NCBI GenBank assembly: GCA_002205965.3
Contig: NADL03000048.1
Coordinates: forward strand, 248,001 to 312,000
DNA: 64,000 nucleotides
Direction of reading: 5' to 3'
DNA from: Kappaphycus alvarezii
Taxonomy: Eukaryota > Rhodophyta > Florideophyceae > Gigartinales > Solieriaceae
The number at the start of each line of letters is the position of its first letter. Within the stretch, counting starts at the first letter, position 1. The notes under the pieces are model-generated. The model saw nothing but the letters and a program-made list of their open reading frames with translations. It searched no databases and was not told the DNA's origin. The position numbers were made by a program, and so were the translations under genes. Below are positions 42,150 through 52,254 of this stretch, in pieces.

Positions 42150-43790
42150 TCACATCGAGTGGGGTTGAATACATTCTTCTTCCGTGACTCTTCCGAATCT
42201 TCCAAGAGTGAAAAAATATATGTGATATGCAAACTCTTCTGGAAGATGCCGGAGGAATGGATGTCGATAAGAAAAGAAGACGCGCATCATCAAGAACGAA
42301 TCTTCGTAAGATAAGTGCGGTCCATGTAGCGCCCTAAAACATAAACAGATGCTTATCATGAAATAAGAAATGACCTGCGCATCGTTCGCATCCTCGGAGA
42401 TATTGCGCAGCCAAAAAGATAATCTTCTTCTTCCGACTGTATGCTGTGCATGGTTGTGAAGGAGAGCTAGAGATGAAGTTGTGGTGGACGGTCCCGATGA
42501 ATGGCCGCGACCAGCTCCTGACGTACTGGGACCTGCACGAGGTCCTCTCGGGGGACGACCGGAACCTCTTCTGGGCGGGTTGTTGTCTCCTGAAGGTCCT
42601 CCTCTGGTCATCATCACTGCTTCAGGAGGATCCTCGCCGCCTCCAACGTTCCCAATTTGTGGCGGAGAAACGTAAGGTTCCCATAGAGGATACGGGACCA
42701 GCCTGTATTCCATATCCGGGGGTAAGGCGTAACCTCTCAGTCGCACGTCTTGGTTGTTCTTGAGAAATACGTAAATTGGACGGATAATATTCAGATACGT
42801 TTGCGACAAGTCTCCAGCAGCTACCATTCCATATCTTCCTATAGAGTAATGATATATTACCTCCACAAACTCTGGACCTGCTTCCGTGAACCTTCCGTTT
42901 TGGAATGAAAATAGAACTCTTATTAATAGTCGGAAATCTTCTTCAGGTAGCAATGGTCCGTTCAACGTACGAAAACATAGGCATATATTAATGTAGAAAT
43001 GGATGATTACGTGGAGTTCGTAGTAGTCCCGCGTAACCGAGATGATCCATTCCCAGGCCCTTTTTCCTCCCATAGGAATCATTCTATAGTTAAAGATGAG
43101 TATGCCCCGTGGTTGCGCATAGTCCTGTGTGAGAAGGAATTCTTCAGGCCTCTGATGGTAAGGGACCAGACGACGTGCATGGATGGCCCTCCTTGATCTC
43201 TTCCCTGAGCTTGAACAGAGCTGATAGTGCGGGTGTCTTTCCTCCGTGACGATGCAAGGGTTCGAGTACTTGGTTTGGAAGGCCGGCCACTTCACAGCCT
43301 GCTGCATTGCTTTTCCATGTACTACAAGTACTTTAGAGCCAACTGAAAAGGTTCTGACTGCAGGTTCTGCATCCTTATTTCTTGTCTGTGTTAGCGCGCG
43401 GTGTGATCTCCAGCCTTCGGTGGCCAGTAGTTCAACTTCCCTACTCTCTTCATCGATAATATTTGTTTCCATGTCTCTCTGTAACATTCTAGGAGCCCTT
43501 CCGTACATTAGCTCGAATGGTGAGCGTCCATTTCTTCCTCTTCTTCGACGGTAGCCGTATAACACTTTTGGTAAGGCATCTTCCCACTGGATTTCATTCT
43601 CCGAATAGTTTTCGATATTGCTCGTTTGATGGTTCCAACCATCCTCTCCGCTTTCCCGTTGGACATAGGAGCGTATGCGAGAACGGTCTTCAGCTGAATC
43701 CCTTTCTCTTCCAAAAAACGAAGCAGTGAAGTCAGTAAAAACAAAGGGCGTTATCCGAGATGATCCTTTTTGGAAGACCAAACGGTTCAA
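42150..43790 (-). pseudogene. integrase C-terminal domain with duplicated post-integrase domain, copy B
   Basis: A single open stretch of 546 codons. Residues about 60-230 are integrase end and C-terminal domain (LYGYRRRRGRNGRSPFELMY; VGSKVLVVHGKAMQQAVKWP; RAIHARRLVPYHQRPEEF). Residues about 265-375 form unit 1 (VIIHFYINICLCFRTLNGPL, EEDFRLLIRVLFSFQ, then IYVFLKNNQDVRLRGYALPP). A linker rich in Gly/Pro/Arg/Ser follows (about 385-455). Unit 2 begins near residue 478 (VISYFMISICLCFRALHGPH, EDSFLMMRVFFSYRHPFL, YFFTLGRFGRVTEEE). The units are clearly homologous. No known domain family is recognised; the hydrophobic helices could be core rather than membrane. The place behind integrase is where other gypsy elements have a chromodomain or env. 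Belongs to a broken element. Confidence 0.8.
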
Positions 43791-44505
43791 TTATTTCTTT
43801 TTCGATGAATCTCAGTACCACCTCAGCATTTGCCTCCTCGACTGCAACTGCTATTGGCCATCCAGTAAGATGTTCCACCCCTATAAGGAGATATTTGTTT
43901 CCGGAAGAAGTTTCCTTGAACGGGCCCGCGAAGTCAATTGAGAAGGTTTCAAAGAGACCGGAAACTGGAAAACTTAGAGTTGTCTTATACTTCCGTATTG
44001 GAGTGAATTTTTGGCAGTTGTCGCAGCTTTTCACGAATTATAGACGTCCTTATGGATACCGGGCCACCAGAATCTCTCAGTTACGAATTTTTTGGTTGTT
44101 TCGAGATCCCAATGCCCTAGCTCATCATGGAAAGTCCTCAAGATCTTCATTCTTTCTTTCAAAGGGGCCACTAGTCGGGGACCGGCTTTAGTGTGCCGGA
44201 AGAGTTTCCCATTCCACAATGTAAAAAGCCTTTTGATTCCTGCGTACCCAATTTCGGTGTTCAAGATCAACCTTTCTCATTTCTAGTCCATCGAGGAATT
44301 TGATCAGTCCGTGAATATTAGCTTCGTACTGGTTATGGTTCGGCAACTGTAACTCGGCGACTCCGACGATGTCCTCCGAAGCTTTTTCATTTGGAATCAG
44401 TGCGTCCCTCAAGCGGGATAGGTAATCGGCAGGCTGATTATTGCGTCCGGGTCTATACAAAATTTCAAACCGATTTTCTGCGAAAATGTCGAACCATCGG
44501 GCCAA
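43732..44505 (-). pseudogene. RNase H end, integrase zinc-binding domain and core, copy B
   Basis: 44505-44188 reads RFEILYRPGRNNQPADYLSR, the end of RNase H, then the linker HRNWVRRNQKAFYIVEWETL. 44270-44031 holds the HHCC domain (LRTFHDELGHWDLETTKKFV, later CDNC). 44034-43732 holds the core: SIDFAGPFKETSSGNKYLLI with the first aspartate, HLTGWPIAVAVEEANAEVVL, and IISDNALCF with the second. Fossil. Confidence 0.85.
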
Positions 44506-44555
44506 GCGGTGATGTACATCCTTTTTTTTGGAATGCTGTTTTAAGTGCCTGGTGA

Positions 44556-45188
44556 TCAGTTATCAAGACAAATTTCTCGAGTGATAAAAGGTATACGCGA
44601 AACTGGTGCATTCATGAGACCAAAAGGCATCACTTTGAACCTGAACGTACCGGCTTTGCTGGTAAAGGTTGTTTTTTCCTTACATTTTTCATCCAATGGA
44701 ATCTGCCAATAGCCAGTGTAAAGGTCAATTGAGGTGAAATATCTCCCGTCCTTCAGGTCCTCGAGGATCTCCTCCATGTTCGGAATCGGAAATCGATCGG
44801 GTATCATTCTCTGGTTCAGTTGTCGGTAATCGACGCAAAAACGCAGCTTTCCATCCTTCTTTGGTGCGACCACAACTGGAAACGACCATGCGGATGAAAC
44901 TGGTCGATTAATATCATTTTTCAGCATACTTGTAACATTTTCTGAGATAAGTTGGTCATATTTTGGCGGTTGACGTCTAGGCTTGTGGTAAATCGGTTGA
45001 GTGTCGGTAAGTTCGAACGAGTGAGTAACCGGTACACTTGCTTGTCTTAAATCTGAAACGCTCCATGCAATTACTTCGGAAGATGTTAACATGTCGGATA
45101 TTTTCAGTGAGGCGGGCGGGAAGGTGCTGCACTTTTCCTTGGATTTCTGCCATTTGGCGCCCTTTTTCTTCTTGATCCTCAACCTCAA
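44556..45188 (-). pseudogene. reverse transcriptase, copy B
   Basis: 210 codons with VTHSFELTDTQPIYHKPRRQ (start block of gypsy RT), PKKDGKLRFCVDYRQLNQRM, YFTSIDLYTGYWQIPLDEKC and FKVMPFGLMNAP. Standard Ty3/gypsy RT. 45408-44977 just upstream is an acidic protease-RT linker (MNMAWDDYDSGFETDDDWDS). Fossil. Confidence 0.9.
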
Positions 45189-45609
45189 TATTTTGAAGGA
45201 CCTCTTCCGTCGTGCTCACATCTTCATATATGGAATTCGACGTATTCTTATTTTCTTTGCAAAGGTAATCTTCTTTCATGCTCCGAATTCTGTCCTTTGA
45301 TTCGATATCATCGCAAAAAGAAACACATTCGGGTTTCAAACTTATCCTAGAATCCCAGTCGTCATCTGTTTCAAACCCGGAATCATAATCGTCCCATGCC
45401 ATGTTCATTACCCCCGAGGGTACCCTTTTCCACTTCCGAAAGTGTTAGTTGGTTCCGAATCTTCGCTGTCATAGCTAGAAGTGAAATCTTCACTGTCCGT
45501 TTCTTTTAAATCTTCAGGATGCGTGCTTTTGTCGAAATCCAGGGGCATCTTCACGGTTCTGCCGTCAATATTAACTGAAACCATTTGGTTGCCCAAGTCA
45601 ATGCATGTC

Positions 45610-46764
45610 CTAGTCTTTCCATGTGGGGCAGCCAATGATTGCATCGAAAGGGAGATCCGGCATGACAAGAAAGTCTACATCAACTTTAGAGTCCCCAAAG
45701 AACACGGAAACCTTGTCAACAGTGCCCATGCATTTTGAGACGGTTCCATCCGCTACAGTTATTTTTCGAGTCGTTGGAGTAATTTCGAGACCTAGATCTG
45801 TCACCAAAGTTTCTGAAATGAGGTTTGGAACAGCACCCGAATCGAAGAGAGCTTGGGTTTTCATACCCAATACTTTGACTGGTACCAGCTTAAGACGTCT
45901 TGGTGCTGTCGAGGCCGATTGAAGAAACAGTTTCTTACCCTTAGCGGACTTATTAGACCTGATAATTTTTTTGAGTTCTTTTCTCGCATCCTCTGCGTCG
46001 CCCCTCAAAAGTTGACCAAACGTTATCCCAGTTGGGGCCGATGCAAGCTCAGCCACCAAATTGTACCTCTTCACATACTCTAGTACGTCCTTAGAGATAC
46101 TCTTAACTTTCTTACTCTTTTTCGTCTTCTTGGCCGGAGTGACTCCCACTCCTGGAACAACTTGATCAGACCTCTTGGTTCGAGGAGGTACAGGTGCTGG
46201 GATATGCTCCAGCATTCCATACTCTAGCCTAGGTTTCTTCGATAAAATGTTCCCTTCCCCATCCCTTTTTGTCACATTGACTTGACTAATCTCTTCAGCG
46301 ATGGATACGTTACCGGCATCCGTCAACCTTTGATCCCTTCTATTTTGTAAGATTTTCACCTCTGGTCCTGACTCACTCCTTGCTTCCGATAAATTTGCTC
46401 TTCTGCCATCTTTAGACCAGCAGTTACTTTCATGATGCCCATATCGACCGCACTTTGCACAACGAGTGTTTCTATGTGGATTATCAGGACACCTGTTTGC
46501 AAAGTGTCCAGGCTTGTGACAGTAAGAACAGACTTCTGCGGCCTTAGGGGCCCCAGACTGGTTCTTCTTAATGGTAAGAGTAAGGCTTTCCAACTGCGAG
46601 GTTATCATGTCAAGTCGATTATCGAATCGGGTTTCCAACCTTTCTTCCAAGTTTTTGACATCGCTCCTGACAGATTCTAATGCCGCTGCACTAGTAGCCG
46701 GCCTTTGATAATTCTTTTCAGGATGTACGATAGACATCGATGTGGGTTTCCCTCGGTACCTCAC
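45610..46764 (-). pseudogene. gag C-terminus with two zinc knuckles and protease, copy B
   Basis: 384 open codons. Residues about 80-115 hold two CCHC knuckles, CSYCHKPGHFANRC and CAKCGRYGHHESNC. The middle is a Lys-rich linker (VTPAKKTKKSKKVKSISK). Residues about 295-384 form the protease: LVPVKVLGMKTQALFDSGAV with the DSGA active-site loop, PNLISETLVTDLG, ending LVMPDLPFDAIIGCPTW, the usual hydrophobic-IIG end. The stretch 45668-45408 continues into a Ser/Asp-rich linker. Nucleocapsid binds RNA; protease cuts Gag-Pol. Belongs to a broken element. Confidence 0.9.
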
Positions 46765-47281
46765 TCAGTGACTGAAACGTCTCCGAATTTTTGACAAATT
46801 CTACTATGGTACCCTTCAGTTCATCAAAAGTGTGAGGGCCCTTGATGAGGAGGAAATCGGAGAGCCGCTTATCCCCCATAGCCGCCTTACGCAGCATTCC
46901 GTACTTTGCTTGGGCGTTGAACCCAGCCTTTTCATAAAGATCACACAAGTACACCAATGAGCTTAACAAATCGTCGAAGTTGAGCCGGGCCTCTATGGCG
47001 GTACGAATCATCTCATCTGGTTCTACCTCCTTAGCATACTCTTTCACAAGCCACTCACATACCTCACCGAAGTTACGCCCATTCCCGTTAAGAGACCACC
47101 CGTCGATAAACTTGGACTTATATTTGTGCTTTGCGTCACCATGAAGATAGGCGAAGATACTTGCGGCCTTCTCTTCATCGCCCTTCTCTCGCATCACAAC
47201 GTTGACATATGTGTAAAGAAACTCCTCAACGTCTTCAGTCTTGCCCCCTGTGAACGTTATACGAGCAGCATTGAGATCCAT
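46718..47281 (-). pseudogene. gag N-terminal (capsid-like) domain, copy B
   Basis: 187 codons starting MDLNAARITFTGGKTEDVEE about 90 bases after the PBS. The block ASIFAYLHGDAKHKYKSKFI then WLVKEYAKEVEPDEMIRTAI is a helical retrotransposon gag domain. It slightly overlaps the knuckle/protease stretch at 46764. Copy C preserves the same domain at 50701-50988. Particle formation is the known role. Confidence 0.85.
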
Positions 47282-47350
47282 GATTACTGAAAAGAAATCC
47301 CCCCGAAGTGTTCCTTACTACTGCTCAACTCGAATACCTCGGGTGCAACC

Positions 47351-47368
47351 CCCTCCACAAGAGTACCA
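47351..47368 (-). promoter_or_regulatory. primer-binding site of copy B
   Basis: TGGTACTCTTGTGGAGGG on the minus strand, two bases inside the 5' LTR. The same site with one change is at 51141-51158 in copy C. Confidence 0.75.
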
Positions 47369-47370
47369 AA

Positions 47371-48085
47371 TGATAGGGGTAAATCGGCGGGGGAAGAGAT
47401 CCTCAGAACCAATTACCCTGAGAAGGAGGTGTTGCGAGCGACAAAAGTGCTACCGTGGTATTGTTGAACGAACAAAAGGGAGTGTATATAGAAGAGAGTT
47501 GAGAAGCTACAAGCAAGTATAAAAGGGGCAGGGTCTACCACGACGCTCGACCAGCGTAAGAAAAAGTTTTCTTGGGTCTGAAGTTGACTCTCAACTTCCT
47601 ACTACTCGGGACTTGGCTTGAAGTTGTCTGCCAACTTGCTTCACCTCCACTAAAGGAAGCAGTTTACTCGGCTTATATAGACTTTTGGCTACCCCAAAAG
47701 TCTCAAAAACATACTAATAACACAAAATGTATTCACGGTAATCGTGTGAACCAGAGAGACTATTAGGAGATATTTCCTCAAGGTAAATATCTAGGTGCCA
47801 TACCCATGCCAGCCACCCATCGGCCAGGGGTGGGAATTGATGTGGCCATTATATAGACCTTTCAGAGCTACTTGTAGTATCACCCACAACCTGGAACTGT
47901 ACTGACATCTACTATGACAGCGTGTCCTAAAATGAAAAAAAATCAACCGATGAATTTGCCACACTCACCCAAATTAAAAATATCTTGCAAATTCAAAAAC
48001 TGTAAAAATATCTTCCCAATTCCGATACTGTATACAATCATGGTCCTCATCTAGATTTCTTTCGTGTGCGAATTTGGGCACATCA
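47371..48085 (-). repeat. 5' LTR of copy B
   Basis: 715 bases, pairs with 41234-41955. TATA-type motifs (minus strand GTCTATATAA) at 47673-47682 and 47849-47858; hairpins at 47580-47598 and 47621-47637. Confidence 0.95.
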
Positions 48086-48323
48086 GTAGAATCAGCCCCG
48101 TAAGAGAGAAATATATTGATTTTTTTGCCCGTTAACACATCTTGTTTGTCTTCGATGACGTTTCGGAGATAATAACGTTTCAGAGAGACACTCTGAATTA
48201 ATGATAACCTCCAACCGGGGTTGTTTCCTCGCTAGAGCCTTCCCTTTACTTGCTGCAGAGAAGTCCCATAAACGCCTGTCGCAACATATCACGCATATAC
48301 ACAATTCCATACGAACTGACCCT

Positions 48324-48805
48324 GCATAAGCTATCTCATCTGTTACAGTAAATGAACTCTCCTTGTCCCCCTCCCACAGAACGAAAATGCAGCAAGCCCA
48401 TTCCGCGAGAAGGCAAACTTTTCTTTTTAGGGTACACGTGTTCATGTTAGCTATCTCTTGTGTGCAGGTGATCCTATTAGCTATGTTATGTGGCCACGTG
48501 TTCCTTTTAACTATCCTGTGTGTCGGCGTGTTCTCGGCTTCATGCTGCCCCTTTCAGAAGTAAAGGGATGGCTCGACACTCGACATGGATTTTTTTCGCA
48601 AGTACACTGCTTGTGTATGTCATATTTTAGTTCAGGTAAGACCCAATTCCCGCTTAGATTGAAGTTGCAGTACTGCATGATCTACTGTAGGAAAACAATA
48701 CCCGGCTTTGTTAGAGAAAATCATGTCTCCGCGCTACGTTCTCGCTTCCAGCCCAGTGAAATGGGGAACACGAAGGGTTCATTCACTGTAACAGATAAGC
48801 TAGAC
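48324..48805. mobile_element. MITE-like inverted repeat
   Basis: 48324-48370 and 48763-48805 are inverted copies; the shared core is TCTGTTACAGT(A/G)AATGAAC with further matches to both sides. The span is about 480 bases with no transposase, which suits a non-autonomous DNA element. Terminal ends and a target duplication were not resolved. Confidence 0.4.
48438..48527 (+). repeat. 30-bp x 3 minisatellite
   Basis: Three head-to-tail units beginning GTGTTCATGTTAGCTATCTC, GTGATCCTATTAGCTATGTT and GTGTTCCTTTTAACTATCCT. Each encodes a hydrophobic decapeptide in one phase of a 66-codon ORF (48363-48563), which is probably not a gene. Confidence 0.65.
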
Positions 48806-48959
48806 GATATTCCTTAAACTATTGTGTTAGTACCCAGTAAAAGGATTCTATTAGAACGAGGTGATGAAATCGAGACAGTCGTATCAGACTGCAAATTGTA
48901 GCACCCTGTGGACATGGCGGGAGCCAAATCAGAAAATTCAAAATATATTTACAGCACAG

Positions 48960-49692
48960 TACATGTTGCTCATATTTAGCATCCAATGCTTGGAAACTTG
49001 CTGTCGCCTTTCGTCTCGGTATTCCACTTTTCCCGGGACAACCATGGTGCCCAGTCTGCTCTCGCCTTCCATCCGATGTTGCCCCAGTTCTGGACCCGAT
49101 GGGCAAGCATGCCCTGACCTGGAAGTATGATGACGGGCAAACCAAGCGTCACAATGTGCTTCGCAATGACCTCCATCGCTGCTGAAAAGAACTCTCCATC
49201 ACTGCGCTAGTTGAGCATACGCTCCCATCCACCCCCTCCCACTTCATGCCTTCCCTCCACATGAACCTGTACATACCTGCAACTACGTTCTAGCCGCCAA
49301 GGATATCGCATTGGATGTTACTGAGGCCCACTCTGTCGTCCAATAGCGCCTTTTGCACGGTGTCTCCTCTCCCGCGGCCGCTGCGTCTCTCTCCGAGCAC
49401 GCCAAGGACTGGCGCTCCTGTGCCTGCGGTAATTCCAACGATATCTTACTGCTGCCTGTCGAAATGGATTTTTATGGGGCATTACGGGAGAGTGGTTCTA
49501 GACTTTTCCGCCTCCTTGCATCCTTCGCTGCCAGCTACCGCGCTTCCTCCCCCACCCTTGAGTTGCGTGACTTGTTTACTCCGTTTCCATTCTATCTTAA
49601 ACTGATATAAGCCCGCCCGGTGAGCACCCGTTTTCTATTTGAGTAGTATTTCTTTAATGCCGTCTGCAGGTCTGAGTGCTTTGTTTCATATT
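48960..49692 (+). pseudogene. LINE 3' fragment, same family as 61690-63630
   Basis: One phase near 48990-49130 reads LAVAFRLGIPLFPG, CPVCSRLPSDVAPVLDP and KHALTWKYDDGQTKRHNVLR, matching the zinc-knuckle region at 62890-63060. 49353-49610 reads DWRSCACGNSNDILLLPVEM, YGALRESGSRLFRLLASFAA and LELRDLF, matching the end of the other copy. The third knuckle cysteine is Trp here (ALTWKY against ALTCKY). A TGA near 49184, just after the LRNDLHRC stretch, and a TAG at 49292 interrupt it. 5'-truncated at about 48960; the 3' tail to 49692 resembles the tail at 63560-63628. Confidence 0.8.
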
Positions 49693-50019
49693 TGTAAAGA
49701 TTTCACACATGCTGTTCTCCCGTCGGCTACGTAATCTAATTTTTTTCAACGGCACGATACTAGCCGAGATCTTTTCCTGAAGCCGCAGGGAACAATTTTT
49801 CGGTATGAAACGTCCTTTTCGGGGAAGTGCGAACATCTCTTATTTCAAGGACAAAAGCAGCATCGATAATGTATAGACCTAGTATCCAGGACCTTTGCAA
49901 GATTAGTCGTTGTCATAAAGGAGGTGGTGACAAGCCGGAATTTTGTAATGCATCAGAGCTAATTCCTGCATTCTAGGTGGGTATTGTTACAAAAAAAAGC
50001 CTTTGCTGTAGCAGCGCAG

Positions 50020-51160
50020 TCATCTACACAAACTTCTGTCTTCTCCTTCCCTGATTTTTTTCAAAAACAACTGTTCGTATCAATTTTCTTTAACAAAACG
50101 GTTCATTACTGGCTCCCATGAACCTGTTTTCGTTCCAGTTCTGTAATTGTCTATCCCTGCTCCTGATTCGGTTCTCGCGTCTGGCATATTTGCTATTTTG
50201 TTGCCTTAAGACCAGCAGCTACCATCAGAATGCCGATATCAACCGCAACTTCCACAAATAGTGTTTCCTTGTGAAGTTTTAGGACACGTTTTGCAAAGCG
50301 TCCAGGATTGTCGCATTGGGAGCAGATTTCTGCTACTTTAGGGGTCTGAGACTGGTTCTTCTTGGTGATACGAAAAAGACCCTCCAACTGCGCGGTTATC
50401 ATGTCAAGTTGATTATCGAATCGGGTTTTAAGCCTTTCTTCCACGTTTTTGACATTCTGACAGATTTTAATGCTGCTGCACTAGTAGCCGGCCTTTGATA
50501 ATTCTTTTCAGGATGTACAATAAACATCGATATACGTGTTTCCCTCGGTACCTCACTCAGTGACTGAAATGTCTCGGAATTTTTTGACAAATTCTACTGT
50601 GGTACCCTTCAGATCATTAAAAATGTGAGAGCCCTTGATAATGAGGAGTAGGAGAGCCAACTATCCCTTGTCGCCGCCTTCGCAGCATTCCGTACTTGGC
50701 TTAGGCGTTGAACCCGGCCTTTTCATAGAGATCACACAAGGATACCAATGAGCTTAACAAATCGTCGATGATGAGCCGGGCCTCTATGGCGGTACGAATC
50801 ATCTCATCTGGTTCTACCTCCTTAGCATACTCTTTCACAAGCCACTCACATACCTCACCGAAGTTACGCCCATTCCCGTTAAGAGACCACCCGTTGATAA
50901 ACTTGGCCTTATATTTGTGCTTTACGTCACCATGAAGATAGGCGAAGATACTTTCGGCCTTCTCTTCATCGCTCTTCTCATGCATCAAAACGTGGACATA
51001 TGTATAGAGAAACTCCTCAACGTCTTCACTCTTTCCCCTTGTGAACTTTATACGATCAGCTTATGGATCCATGGTTACAGAAAGAAATAAGACCTAAGTG
51101 TTTCCTAATACCTCACAATTTGAGTACATCGGGTGCAATCCCCTTCACAAGAGTACCAAA
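50020..51160 (-). pseudogene. gag fragment of family 1, copy C
   Basis: 50988-50701 (95 codons) reads SIFAYLHGDVKHKYKAKFIN and WLVKEYAKEVEPDEMIRTAI, the copy B gag domain with few changes. 50590-50193 covers the gag C-terminus and knuckle region. DNA similarity to copy B continues to about 50020. The PBS is at 51141-51158. Broken; nothing of pol follows. Confidence 0.85.
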
Positions 51161-52250
51161 TGATAGGGTTAAAGCGTCGGAAGAAGTGATGCTTAGAACT
51201 AATTACCCCAAAACGGAGGTGCGGAAAGCGACAAAAGTAGTACCGTAGGATACTTGAGCGAACTAAAAAAGGTGAGTAAGGGCGACAGTTGGGATGAATA
51301 CAAGCAAGTATAGAGGGGACAGGGTCTACCACTGATGCTGTGGCACCAGCGTATGAAACATGGTTCTTGGGTCTGAGGTTGATTCCCAGCTTCCTACTAC
51401 TCTGGACTTGAGTTGAAGTTGTCTTCCAGCTTGCTTCACCTCCACATGAGGAAGCAGTTTATTCAGCTTATATAGACTTTCTGCCTAACCCTGAAGTCTA
51501 AAAAACATATTAAGAACCATAAAATGCATCAAATTGAATCGTGTGAACAAGAAAAACTAAAAGTAGATACTATCAGGATATATATATATATTTCTTCCTT
51601 AATATCTTATTTCTCTAGATCAGAGCCAAATAATTCATCAAATATTTATTACACTCAGAAAGTCCCCGTAAATATCCGCGAATGCTTTAGAGTTCTCTAT
51701 TTTCTCCTGGGAGATATCAGAGCAGAGAAGAAGTAGTCAACGAGTATTCAGCACCTACATTCCCCACGGCAACTGATTTAACGCCGTTTAGACTATCCAG
51801 TAAATCCACTCTTCTTCATTTGGAGTCAATGATTTATCAGATTTGAAAACGGTGCTTTGACTTTCTTTCTCAGTTCCTTGCATTTCAAATAAATATTTCC
51901 AGTAATTCGCACCTCTTCTCCTTCGGGGTGACGTGATATCGGCGAATTGGGTGAAGTCCGGGGCAACTTTCCGTGTTAGGTCAGATCTTTTTCTACGTCC
52001 CAGAATTTTGCTTTGCTCCTGCGTGCTTCCGGCAACTTTTGTTTCTCTCTCGTTGAATTTACCTTTTCTCAACTATTAGTATGGCATTTTAACCTCCAAA
52101 TCAGCCGTTTTACTCAAATCATAGTTCCCGTATCGAATTGGCTCGTTTTTTTGCGCGCAGCTCTTCGCGCAGCGACTTGTATCGTATGCATCTGGGTTGA
52201 CTGCGGGAAAATATTGTTAGTAAACGACTTAAGGTACCACATTTGACACA
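51161..52250 (-). repeat. 5' LTR of copy C, long type
   Basis: 51161-51570 follows the U5/R/TATA part of the copy B LTR (TGATAGGGTTAAAG end, TTATATAGAC at 51468-51477). Beyond that come the acidic-ORF remnant (51610-52072) and a U3-like start near 52250 (GACACATC, compared with GGCACATCA in copy B). The ORF begins about 180 bases into the LTR, the same distance as in copy A. Confidence 0.6.
51610..52072 (-). pseudogene. LTR-encoded acidic ORF remnant, copy C
   Basis: 52072-51788 (94 codons) starts MRKGKFNERETKVAGSTQEQ, has a basic SPRRRRGANYWKYLFEMQG block, comparable to the RRQAKKKVIEFVRRLL block at 39040, and ends with NEEEWIYW, comparable to NKEEEW. Near 51700-51620 ISQEKIENSKAFADIYGDF matches ISQEEIENYEPFADICRDC of the 38579 ORF. 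Fossil. Confidence 0.55.
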
Positions 52251-52254
52251 TCTT

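Larger units (their letters stand above)
41234..48085 (-). mobile_element. Ty3/gypsy family 1, copy B (full-length layout)
   Basis: 6852 bases with two LTRs (41234-41955, 47371-48085) starting TG and ending CA, a 5-bp target duplication, PBS, gag with two CCHC knuckles, protease, RT, RNase H part, integrase and a post-integrase extension, all on the minus strand. The LTRs differ by about a dozen substitutions and some short indels by eye, about 98% alike, so insertion is recent relative to other copies here. Nevertheless pol is broken, with a few breaks. Its LTR is the short type without the acidic ORF. Confidence 0.95.
41229..48090. repeat. 5-bp target-site duplication GTAGA around copy B
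   Basis: GTAGA at 41229-41233 abuts the left LTR and GTAGA at 48086-48090 abuts the right LTR. Confidence 0.9.

Noticed and set aside
42446-42763. 105-codon plus-strand ORF and its neighbours inside copy B
   Set aside because: They lie opposite the 546-codon integrase/post-integrase stretch, which matches copy A; shadows.
51580-51596. Short (TA)n run
   Set aside because: Ordinary microsatellite within the copy C LTR; not informative.
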